Shown here piece after piece: positions 51,772 through 59,690 of a stretch of 64,000 bases of DNA; position 1 is the first letter of the stretch; each line of letters starts with the position of its first letter. Location of the stretch: NCBI GenBank assembly GCA_964473255.1, contig CAYYOT010000001.1:1-64000 (forward strand), given 5' to 3'. Source of the DNA: Kuafuiihalomonas sp964473255. Lineage in GTDB: Bacteria > Myxococcota > Kuafuiibacteriia > Kuafuiibacteriales > Kuafuiibacteriaceae. A program made the position numbers and the translations under genes. The notes below the pieces were generated by a model that searched no databases, had not been told where the DNA came from, and saw only the letters and a program-made list of their open reading frames with translations.

Positions 51772-53316
51772 GTGACGCGCCTACAGCTCGAGCAATTCGA
51801 GCGCGAGATCGCCGTTCGGCCGATTACCGTCGACGACTACGAGGCTCTCCGCGACCTGCAGCTCCGGTGCTTTCCGGGCATGGCCCCTTGGGAGCCCGGT
51901 CACCTGGAGAGCCAAACGCAAACCTTCCCCGAGGGGCAGCTCTGCGTGACCTTCGAGGGGCGGATCGTCGCCTCGTCGAGCAGTCTGATCGTCGATTTCG
52001 ACCACTACGATGCCTGGCATAACTGGAAGGAGATCTCGGATAACGGGTACATCCGCAATCACGACGAGGAAGGGGACACGCTCTACGGCATCGAGATGAT
52101 GGTCGATCCCGGGTATCGCGGGCTGAAGCTCGCTCGGAGGCTCTATGAAGCCCGCAAGTCCCTGGTTCGCGAGCGGAATTTGCACAGCATCATCATCGGC
52201 GGACGGATTCCCGGATACGGCGACCATGCCGATGAGATGACGGCGCGGGAGTACATCGAACGGGTCATGGCCAAGGAGCTGTTCGACCCGGTGCTAACCG
52301 CGCAGCTCGCCAACGGTTTCGTTCTCCGGCGGCTGATTCCGAACTACATGCCGAGCGACGCTCAGTCGCGCGGCTATGCGACCTTCCTCGAGTGGACGAA
52401 CCTCGACTACGTTCCTCCGGGCACGCGGGTCTTTCAGGCGGTCTCGAACGCACGAATCTGCGTCGTTCAGTACAAGATGCGCCGGATCGATAACTTCTCC
52501 GCGTTCCGAGCTCAGGTCGAATACTTCGTCGATACGGCTTCCGACTACAAGTCCGACTTCGTCGTGTTCCCCGAGCTTCTGACGACTCAGCTGTTGTCGA
52601 CCTTCGCGACCGATCGACCGGCCGAGGCCGTGCGCAAGCTGGCGACCTACACACCCCAGTATCTCGAAACGATGCGAGACCTCGCGGTGCACTACAACGT
52701 CAATCTGGTCGGGGGAACTCAGTTCACGCTCGACGATGGGCACCTGCGCAATACGGCGTTCTTGTTTCGGCGCGACGGAACCATTGGCCAGCAGTACAAG
52801 GTTCACCCAACTCCGAGCGAGCAACGATGGTGGGGCGTCAAGGGCGGTGACCAGGTCGAGGTCTTCGAAACCGACCGTGGAAGAGTGGGGCTGCTCGTTG
52901 GCTTCGACATCGAGTTTCCGGAGCTGGCTCGCGTAGCGAGAGCCAAAGGGGCGAACATCCTTTTCTGTCCCTTCACGGCCGATGAGCGGCACAGCTACAT
53001 GTCCATTCGACACTGCGCCCAGGCGCGAGCGGTCGAAAATCACATGTACGTCGTGCTGTCCGGGGCCACCGGCCTGCTGCCGTTCGTGGACAACGCCGAC
53101 GTCCACTATGCGCAGTCGGGGATCTTTACTCCTTGCGACTTCGGCTTTGCGCGGGACGGTGTGGCCGCGGAGAGCGCTGCGAACGGTGAAGACGTGATCT
53201 TCCAAGATCTCGACACGGCCATGCTGCGGCGAACCGTCGCGCGCGACAGCGCTCGGACGTGGACCGACCGTCGCAAGGATCTCTACGGAGTCATCTTTGA
53301 CCAAGAGCGATTCTGA
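51772..53316 (+). CDS. GNAT acetyltransferase-nitrilase fusion lacking the nitrilase cysteine
   Basis: The 514-residue protein has an N-terminal GNAT domain (to about residue 190; acetyl-CoA loop VDPGYRGLKLARRLYEAR) and a C-terminal carbon-nitrogen hydrolase domain. The nitrilase Glu is in VFPELLTTQ and the Lys in QQYKVHPTP. The cysteine expected in an ICYDxxFPE-type motif is replaced: VGLLVGFDIEFPELAR has Gly there. The hydrolase half may therefore be inactive or a binding module, while the GNAT half looks complete. The start is GTG, only 28 bases from pepA's start. Its stop lies 20 bases inside treZ. Confidence 0.85.
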   Translation: MTRLQLEQFEREIAVRPITVDDYEALRDLQLRCFPGMAPWEPGHLESQTQTFPEGQLCVTFEGRIVASSSSLIVDFDHYDAWHNWKEISDNGYIRNHDEEGDTLYGIEMMVDPGYRGLKLARRLYEARKSLVRERNLHSIIIGGRIPGYGDHADEMTAREYIERVMAKELFDPVLTAQLANGFVLRRLIPNYMPSDAQSRGYATFLEWTNLDYVPPGTRVFQAVSNARICVVQYKMRRIDNFSAFRAQVEYFVDTASDYKSDFVVFPELLTTQLLSTFATDRPAEAVRKLATYTPQYLETMRDLAVHYNVNLVGGTQFTLDDGHLRNTAFLFRRDGTIGQQYKVHPTPSEQRWWGVKGGDQVEVFETDRGRVGLLVGFDIEFPELARVARAKGANILFCPFTADERHSYMSIRHCAQARAVENHMYVVLSGATGLLPFVDNADVHYAQSGIFTPCDFGFARDGVAAESAANGEDVIFQDLDTAMLRRTVARDSARTWTDRRKDLYGVIFDQERF

Positions 53317-55051
53317 GCTCGGCGTCTGGGCCCCCAAGGCCCGGCGCGTCGAGCTGGTGACGGCGGTAGGACGCCGCGCCCTCGCGGCCCGCCCCTCGGG
53401 GTGGTGGGTAGATGGTACGCGGGACGGGCACGATGCGCCCTACGGTTTCGCCCTGGACGGTGGCCCGACGCGCCCGGACCCAAGGGCGCGCAGGCTGCCG
53501 GACGGCGTGGAAGGCTTCGCCCAAGCGTTCGACCCGAGGGCCTTCGCTTGGACCGACCACGCGTATCGGGGCCGCAGCTGGTCCGACGCCGTCGTCTACG
53601 AGCTGCACGTGGGGACGTTCACGGAAGCGGGAACGTTCGAGGGCGTTCTCGACAAGCTCGACTACCTCGTGGACCTGGGCGTCACCCATGTCGAGCTGAT
53701 GCCCGTCCATGCCTTCCCGGGTTCGAGGAGCTGGGGCTACGATGGCGTGGGCCTGTTCGCCGCCGACGAAAGCTACGGCGGACCGGAGGGGTTGTGTCGC
53801 CTGGTCGATGGCTGCCATCGGCGCGGCTTGGGCGTGATTCTGGACGTCGTCTACAACCACCTGGGCCCTGAATCGAACTACCTCGGGGAGTTCGGTCCGT
53901 ACTTCCTCGAAGGTCGAAGGACACCTTGGGGACCATCGGTGAACCTCGACGAGGGCGGCGCGGACCACGTGCGACGTTTCTTTTTGGACAACGCGCGCAT
54001 GTGGCTCCGGGACTTTCACTTCGATGGGCTTCGGCTGGACGCGGCTCAGGCTCTCGAGGACCGAACGGCCATCCACTGGTTGGAGGAACTCAGCGAGGAG
54101 ACGGAGAGTCTCGCGCACGAAGTGGGTCGTCCCTTGACGCTGATCGCCGAAATCGACACCAACGACCCGCGGGTAGTTCGACCGCGGTGCGAAGGCGGTC
54201 TGGGCATGAACGCTCAGTGGTCCGACGACTTCCACCACGCCATCCACGCCCTGCTGACCGGCGAACGCGCGGGGTATTACGCTGATTTCGGCCGAGTGGA
54301 AGACGTGGCGCGAGGATTGACCGATGCCTTCATTCTCGACGGCCGCTACGCCGTTTATCGGGGTCGCCGGCACGGCCGACCGGCAGGCGACGTCCCGGGG
54401 GAGTGCTTCGTGGTGTACGCGCAGAACCACGATCAGGTGGGTAATCGACCGCGCGGCGACCGGATCTCGGCCGTCGTCTCGCCGGCCCGGGTCCGCATGT
54501 TCGCGACCTTGGTTCTCTTGTCGCCGTACGTGCCCATGCTCTTCATGGGGGAAGAGTGGGGCGCATCGGCCCCCTTCCCGTTCTTCTGTGACTTTGCGAA
54601 CCGTCACCTGCGGAAGGTCGTCGCCGACTTTCGCGCGAGGGAACTGGCTCACTTCGGCTGGGACGTGAAAGAGATGGTCGACCCGCTCGACCCGGCAGCC
54701 TTCGAGGGTGCCCGACTCGATTGGTCGGAACTCGCGAAGGGCGAGCACGCCCAGCTCCATGACTGGTACCGGCGTCTTCTCCGGTTGCGTACCGCACGCC
54801 CCGAGCTCCGGGACGGCCGGCGCAAGGACGTCGACGTGCGATTCTCCGAAGGCCGATGGCTGACCTTCGGTCGCGGGCGCGTGACCGCGGCCTTCAATCT
54901 GGGCGACGAGCCAGTCCGTCTGGAGCACGTTGAGGGAGCCGTCGAGCTCGCGTATCCGGCGGCCGAGATTGATGCTCAGGGAGGACTGCGACTTCCGGCC
55001 GAAGCCGTCGCCGTCACCCTCCGTGCGAGCGGTCCTCGATCCCCTGCGTGA
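53297..55051 (+). CDS. treZ: Malto-oligosyltrehalose trehalohydrolase
   Basis: The 584-residue GH13 enzyme starts with an E-set/CBM48-like N-terminal domain (about residues 5-85). The barrel has VYELHVGTFTEAGTFEGV, GVILDVVYNHLGPE, the nucleophile in FDGLRLDAAQAL, the acid/base Glu in LIAEID, and QNHDQVGNRPRGD. It releases trehalose from maltooligosyltrehalose. Its partner treY is not here. The apparent start is TTG at 53297, inside the previous gene. A spacer of about 237 bases follows. Confidence 0.93.
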   Translation: MTKSDSELGVWAPKARRVELVTAVGRRALAARPSGWWVDGTRDGHDAPYGFALDGGPTRPDPRARRLPDGVEGFAQAFDPRAFAWTDHAYRGRSWSDAVVYELHVGTFTEAGTFEGVLDKLDYLVDLGVTHVELMPVHAFPGSRSWGYDGVGLFAADESYGGPEGLCRLVDGCHRRGLGVILDVVYNHLGPESNYLGEFGPYFLEGRRTPWGPSVNLDEGGADHVRRFFLDNARMWLRDFHFDGLRLDAAQALEDRTAIHWLEELSEETESLAHEVGRPLTLIAEIDTNDPRVVRPRCEGGLGMNAQWSDDFHHAIHALLTGERAGYYADFGRVEDVARGLTDAFILDGRYAVYRGRRHGRPAGDVPGECFVVYAQNHDQVGNRPRGDRISAVVSPARVRMFATLVLLSPYVPMLFMGEEWGASAPFPFFCDFANRHLRKVVADFRARELAHFGWDVKEMVDPLDPAAFEGARLDWSELAKGEHAQLHDWYRRLLRLRTARPELRDGRRKDVDVRFSEGRWLTFGRGRVTAAFNLGDEPVRLEHVEGAVELAYPAAEIDAQGGLRLPAEAVAVTLRASGPRSPA

Positions 55052-55288
55052 ACATGAGGCGGCGGGGCCGCTTCCCGCCTGGAGAACGAAGCTGTGGAGG
55101 CCGTCGGCGGACAAGGGGCGGCCGGCCTGCCGGTGAGCTTCGAGGACGGATTCGACGGACATGTCGGTTTTCTGACGCGACCAGAAACGTTTCCGTCGAC
55201 CCGATACGGGAGCCGATTGCGTTGTCGCGACGAGTAAAAGTGCACGAGGATCTCGTCTTCCGCGGGTAGAGTCGGGTACCTTCACCTC
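55052..55288. other. 237-base spacer between treZ and alkB
   Basis: This is the second-longest gap in the window. TTTCTG and CAGAAA (55169-55187) form an inverted repeat around 7 bases, a possible operator or hairpin. On the minus strand, an ATG at 55162 opens about 33 residues (MSVESVLEAHRQAGRPLSAD onward) that resemble the N-terminal end of alpha/beta hydrolases before the frame runs into treZ antisense. This could be a gene remnant. Confidence 0.35.
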
Positions 55289-56359
55289 GTGCGTACGCCG
55301 TGGGTCTTCGGCTTGGCGTTCTCCATCCCCCTTTCCCTCGGCGTGGGACTCGTTCGCCTGGGCTTCTGGGTTTTCCTACCTCTCGTCCTGGTCTTCGTTC
55401 TGATTCCGCTCCTCGATGCACGGATGGGCATGCGGACAGATGCGCCGGACGAGTCTCGAGGGTCGCACCGCGCCTACGACGCGTGGCTCGTCCTGTGGGT
55501 TCCCGCACAGGTCGCCATCATGGCGTGGACGTTTTCCGTGGCCACTTCGGGTGCCGCGTCGTGGTGGGAGGTGGCTGGGCTCGTCGTATCGCTCGGGGTG
55601 CTCACCGGCGCTGGCGGCATCACCGTCGCCCACGAGCTGATGCATCGAAAGACCCGATGGGAGCGAGGACTGGCCGAGGCGCTCATGACGCTGGTGTCCT
55701 ACCCCCACTTCTGTGTGGAGCACGTCTACGGCCATCACCGAAACGTCGCCACGCCCTCCGACCCGGCCACTGCGCGCTTCGGGCAGTCGCTGTATGCATT
55801 CTTCCTACAGACGATCGGCGGGAGCCTGCGGTCGTTCTGGCGGCTCGAGCAGGACCGCGCCCGCCGCGGACGAGCGCGCGGTCTGGGCGATGCTCGGTGG
55901 CGCTACTCGGTGCTCATCTTGGCCGTGTACGGCGCGATCGGCTCGGTCTGGGGGTGGGGAGGCGTCGGTCTTATGGTGGTCCAGAGCTTGGTCGCCATCC
56001 TGATGCTGGAGACGATCAATTATGTCGAGCACTACGGCTTGCTGCGAGCTCGCCGGCCCGATGGACGCTACGAGCGAGTAGTCCCGCGACACTCCTGGAA
56101 CTCGGAGCACCTACTAACCGGTGTCTTCCTCTTCAATCTCCCGCGCCACGCCGATCACCATTTTCTCGCAAGCCGTCCGTACGCGGTGCTGCGGAAGTCG
56201 GAAGACGGGCCCCAGCTCCCCGCGGGATACGCGACGATGCTGCTCCTGGCTCTCGTGCCGCCTCTTTGGCGCAAGGTGATGGACCCGCGGGTCCGGGCCA
56301 TTCAGGGCTCAACACGGGTGGACTTTCGGCAAAAGCCTGATAGCGTCCCGTCCCCGTGA
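55289..56359 (+). CDS. alkB: Alkane 1-monooxygenase-like membrane di-iron hydroxylase
   Basis: The 356-residue protein has about six membrane helices and the histidine boxes of AlkB: HELMHRKTRWERGLA, EHVYGHHRNVATPSDPATAR, the diagnostic NYVEHYGLLR, and FNLPRHADHH. The final PQLPAGYATM and LWRKVMDPRV also match. It hydroxylates a terminal carbon of an alkane or lipid with electrons from rubredoxin, which is not encoded nearby. The start is GTG and the stop overlaps cysD as GTGA. First box Gly is Met (HELMH), and the natural substrate may differ from alkanes. Confidence 0.88.
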   Translation: MRTPWVFGLAFSIPLSLGVGLVRLGFWVFLPLVLVFVLIPLLDARMGMRTDAPDESRGSHRAYDAWLVLWVPAQVAIMAWTFSVATSGAASWWEVAGLVVSLGVLTGAGGITVAHELMHRKTRWERGLAEALMTLVSYPHFCVEHVYGHHRNVATPSDPATARFGQSLYAFFLQTIGGSLRSFWRLEQDRARRGRARGLGDARWRYSVLILAVYGAIGSVWGWGGVGLMVVQSLVAILMLETINYVEHYGLLRARRPDGRYERVVPRHSWNSEHLLTGVFLFNLPRHADHHFLASRPYAVLRKSEDGPQLPAGYATMLLLALVPPLWRKVMDPRVRAIQGSTRVDFRQKPDSVPSP

Positions 56360-57267
56360 AACGTGCCTCCTTCCGGCTGGACCACCTCGACCAGCTGGAA
56401 TCCGAAGCCATCCACGTGCTGCGTGAGGTCGCGGCCCAGTTCGAAAACCCCGTGATCCTTTTCTCCGGCGGGAAAGACTCGATGTGCGTCGTGCATCTCG
56501 CCCGCAAGGCATTCTGGCCGGCACGATGTCACTTCCCGTTGGTCCACATCGACACCGGACACAATTTCGCCGAGACCATCCAGTTCCGGGACGCGCTGGT
56601 CGACCGGTACAAGTTCGAGTTGGTGGTGGGGAGCGTCCAGAAGTCCATCGATGATGGTCGCGTGGAAGAAGAGACGGGGCCGATGGCGAGCCGTAACTCT
56701 CTCCAGTCGGTGACGCTCCTCGATACGCTGGAAGAGCATTCCGTCGACTGTGCCATCGGGGGAGCGCGTCGCGACGAGGAGAAGGCTCGGGCCAAGGAGC
56801 GTTTCTTTTCCCACCGCAATGCATTCGGCCAATGGGACCCGCGCAATCAGCGTCCGGAGCTTTGGGACCTCTATAATGGGCGCAAGGCTCCGGGTGAGCA
56901 CTTCCGTGTCTTCCCTCTGAGCAACTGGACCGAGACCGACGTCTGGCAGTACATCAAGCGCGAAGAGATCGAGCTGCCTTCGCTGTACTTCGCTCACGAG
57001 CGGGAAGTCGTGTGGCGCAAGAACATGTTCTACGCCGTCACGGAGTTTCTTCCCGTCCAACCGGGCGAGCGCGGTGAAACGAAGCAGGTTCGTTTCCGCA
57101 CGGTCGGCGACGCCACCTGCACGGGGGCGGTCGAGTCTTCAGCCAGTGATCTCGATGCGATCATTGCCGAGGTTGCGGCGGCGCGGATTACCGAGCGCGG
57201 GGGTCGCGCCGACGACCAGCGCAGTGAAGCGGCGATGGAAGACCGCAAGAAGCAGGGATACTTCTGA
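56356..57267 (+). CDS. cysD: Sulfate adenylyltransferase subunit 2
   Basis: The 303-residue protein has the PP-loop SGGKDSMCVVHLARKAFWP near residue 37, HIDTGHNFAETIQFRD, the CAIGGARRDEEKARAKER segment and NWTETDVWQYI. It ends with DRKKQGYF as expected. With CysN it makes adenosine 5'-phosphosulfate from sulfate and ATP. Start GTG overlaps the alkB stop, and its stop overlaps cysN as TGATG. Confidence 0.96.
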   Translation: MKRASFRLDHLDQLESEAIHVLREVAAQFENPVILFSGGKDSMCVVHLARKAFWPARCHFPLVHIDTGHNFAETIQFRDALVDRYKFELVVGSVQKSIDDGRVEEETGPMASRNSLQSVTLLDTLEEHSVDCAIGGARRDEEKARAKERFFSHRNAFGQWDPRNQRPELWDLYNGRKAPGEHFRVFPLSNWTETDVWQYIKREEIELPSLYFAHEREVVWRKNMFYAVTEFLPVQPGERGETKQVRFRTVGDATCTGAVESSASDLDAIIAEVAAARITERGGRADDQRSEAAMEDRKKQGYF

Positions 57268-58517
57268 TGCGAATGGATCTTTTGCGGTTCAGCACCGCGG
57301 GAAGCGTCGACGACGGCAAGAGCACGCTGATCGGGCGCCTGCTCTACGACACGAAGACGATCTTCGAAGATCAGCTCACGGCGGTGGAGAAGGCCAGCAA
57401 GCGGCGCGGTCAGGAAACGGTCGACCTGGCGCTCTTGACCGACGGCCTCCGTGCGGAGCGCGAGCAGGGCATCACGATCGACGTCGCCTATCGGTACTTC
57501 TCTACGCCTCGTCGCAAGTTCATCATCGGCGATACACCGGGTCACATTCAGTACACGCGGAACATGGTGACCGGTGCTTCGACGGCCCAACTGGCGGTGA
57601 TCCTCATCGATGCGAGGAACGGAGTTGTGGAGCAAACCTGCCGTCACGCCTTCATCTCCACACTGTTGGGGATTCAGCACTTGGTCGTCGCCATCAACAA
57701 GATGGACCTCGTCGACTACTCGGAAGACGTCTTCAATCGGATCGTCGAAGATTTCGAGGACTTCGCTTCGCGGCTGGAGACCGCCCAGATTCAGTACATT
57801 CCCATTTCGGCTCTGCACGGCGACAACGTCGTGAAGCGTTCGCCGAAGATGGACTGGTACCAGGGGCCGGCGCTTCTCTATCACCTGGAGACGGTCCACG
57901 TGGCCGACCACAACCCGAGGGACGCTCGCTTCCCCGTGCAGTGGGTGATCCGGCCCCAAACGCCGGAGCATCACGACTTCCGCGGATACGCGGGAAAGGT
58001 GGCCGGCGGCGTATTTCGTCCGGGCGACGAGGTCGTGGTCCTCCCGTCGGGCTTCACGAGCACCATTTCGGGGATCCACGTGATGGGCGAAGACCTTTCC
58101 GAAGCCTTCGCTCCCATGTCGGTCGTCATGACGCTGTCCGACGACATCGACGTCGGTCGGGGGCACGTCATCTGCAAGCCTCAGAACCAGCCGGAGCAGT
58201 CGCAGGACATCGACGCCATGATCTGCTGGTTCGCGTCCGGCAGTTCCTTGCACAAGGGGCAGAAGTTCGTGGCTCTACACAACGCTCAAGAAGTGCAGGC
58301 CATGGTGACGGACATCCTCTACAAAGTGGACGTCAACACACTTCATCGCATCGAGGGAGACCCGGAGCTCAAACTGAACGACCTGGGCCGGGTCAAGATC
58401 CGAACCAGCGAGCCACTCTACATCGATCCCTATCGCCGCAACCGTGCGATGGGGAGCATGATCTTGGTCGATCCCCGCACGTTCGAAACCGTCGCCGGGG
58501 CCGTCATCCGCGGCTGA
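57267..58517 (+). CDS. cysN: Sulfate adenylyltransferase subunit 1 (GTPase)
   Basis: The 416-residue protein carries the GTPase motifs GSVDDGKSTLIGRLL, DTPGHIQYTRNMVTGAS and NKMDLVDYS, plus two EF-Tu-like beta barrels. GTP hydrolysis drives APS synthesis by CysD. It lacks a fused CysC kinase domain, and no cysC or cysH follows, so only APS formation is encoded. The 3' end overlaps the convergent hydrolase gene by 14 bases. Confidence 0.95.
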   Translation: MRMDLLRFSTAGSVDDGKSTLIGRLLYDTKTIFEDQLTAVEKASKRRGQETVDLALLTDGLRAEREQGITIDVAYRYFSTPRRKFIIGDTPGHIQYTRNMVTGASTAQLAVILIDARNGVVEQTCRHAFISTLLGIQHLVVAINKMDLVDYSEDVFNRIVEDFEDFASRLETAQIQYIPISALHGDNVVKRSPKMDWYQGPALLYHLETVHVADHNPRDARFPVQWVIRPQTPEHHDFRGYAGKVAGGVFRPGDEVVVLPSGFTSTISGIHVMGEDLSEAFAPMSVVMTLSDDIDVGRGHVICKPQNQPEQSQDIDAMICWFASGSSLHKGQKFVALHNAQEVQAMVTDILYKVDVNTLHRIEGDPELKLNDLGRVKIRTSEPLYIDPYRRNRAMGSMILVDPRTFETVAGAVIRG

Positions 58518-59658
58518 CCGACCCGAGCCAGTCGCGCATCTGCGTGAAGACGACTTCGCTGCCGAGGAGGCGAAGGTGCGAGATGCCGTACACGATGGCT
58601 TGCCGATCTTCCGAAAACGCGAGGCTCTTGGAGGGGTTATCGTGGAGGCCCAGGGCGCTGGCGACGGGAACCAAGCCGTCGCCCCTGGGGGCACCGACCG
58701 AGGGAGCTTCCGGGTCCGAACTCCCGGCGAGGGCGTAGCAGTGGACGCCGGTGGGCAACGGGACCGGGTCCCCGCTTTCGGTCACCGTGCCGTGTCCTAG
58801 GTCGGCGATGCCGGCGCTTCGCCGGCGGGTCAGTCGGGCGATCGGTGCCGAGTACGGGCTCGCCTCCAAGACGCAGTCGGCCCAGGCTCCCCCCCGCTCG
58901 AGCGGAGAGCCGTGGTGGGGCGTACCGAGCGTGACCAGGCGGGTCAGCTTCGACCGCCAGCCGTAGCCTTCGAGCTCGGCGTAGTGGGCCGCGCTACGAG
59001 CGACGAGTCCGCCCATGCTGTAGCCGAGCAGGATGATTTCCTCGATGGGGCGCGGCCAGCGCTCGCACAGGACCTCGATGAGAGCGGCGAAGCTGCGGCC
59101 ATTCCGATGGATCGGCAAGCCGCTATTGTACTGAAGGTAGAGCGGACGAAGGCGCAGTTCGGCGGCCAGTCGGGCGCCATGGTCGTGCCCGCTGGCGGTG
59201 CGCCAGGCGCCGTCGGACATACCCAGTCCGTGCGCCAAGATGAGGAGGCGGTCTTCCGAGCGAGATGGGAGGTCCGAGTCGCCCGGGCGCACGGACATGG
59301 GCAGGGCGAGCGGGTTCTCGCTGAGGAAGAGATGGTCGCCCCAGACGGCGTTCAGCACGGCCAAGACCGCGTCCCGCTTGGCCGAGGGCATCGCTCCCTC
59401 CGGGAGGAGCCCGAGCCAGGGGTCCAGGGCCGCCTGGATCCCCCCGCCTACTCGCTCGATGCCCCCACGCACGCCCTCGTAGACGAGCCCGGTGATTCCG
59501 AACGTTCGCTCGGCTGGCGGCCGACCGACCGGCAGCGTGAACCGCTGAATGGTGCCGTGCACGCTCTCGACGACGTCGACCACCCCGCGCGTTCCATCGA
59601 GCGCCAGTCGCACGGCCCCCTGCAGATCATTGAGATGTTCGCGTCGCGGTCCCGCCAT
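58504..59658 (-). CDS. Alpha/beta-hydrolase of lipase/PGAP1-like type
   Basis: The 384-residue protein has an N-terminal region of about 120 residues without recognised domain, then ILAHGLGMSDGAW and the nucleophile elbow ILLGYSMGGLVARSA near residue 213, followed by LVTLGTPHHGSPLERGG. This pattern fits lipases and PGAP1-like esterases acting at membranes. The Asp and His of the triad are probably in GDGLVPVASAL and in YGISHLRLLG. Substrate unknown. It starts at MAGPRRE; the upstream extension would overlap glgP. Confidence 0.8.
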   Translation of the reverse strand: MAGPRREHLNDLQGAVRLALDGTRGVVDVVESVHGTIQRFTLPVGRPPAERTFGITGLVYEGVRGGIERVGGGIQAALDPWLGLLPEGAMPSAKRDAVLAVLNAVWGDHLFLSENPLALPMSVRPGDSDLPSRSEDRLLILAHGLGMSDGAWRTASGHDHGARLAAELRLRPLYLQYNSGLPIHRNGRSFAALIEVLCERWPRPIEEIILLGYSMGGLVARSAAHYAELEGYGWRSKLTRLVTLGTPHHGSPLERGGAWADCVLEASPYSAPIARLTRRRSAGIADLGHGTVTESGDPVPLPTGVHCYALAGSSDPEAPSVGAPRGDGLVPVASALGLHDNPSKSLAFSEDRQAIVYGISHLRLLGSEVVFTQMRDWLGSVSRG

Positions 59659-59690
59659 ATCGATCGTCGAGAGTCGGGGACGCCTATGCC

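Noticed and set aside
53291..55285. A 664-codon open frame on the minus strand opposite treZ
   Set aside because: It is the antisense shadow of a well-conserved GH13 enzyme. Only the short portion beyond treZ (to 55162) shows any protein-like pattern, noted separately.
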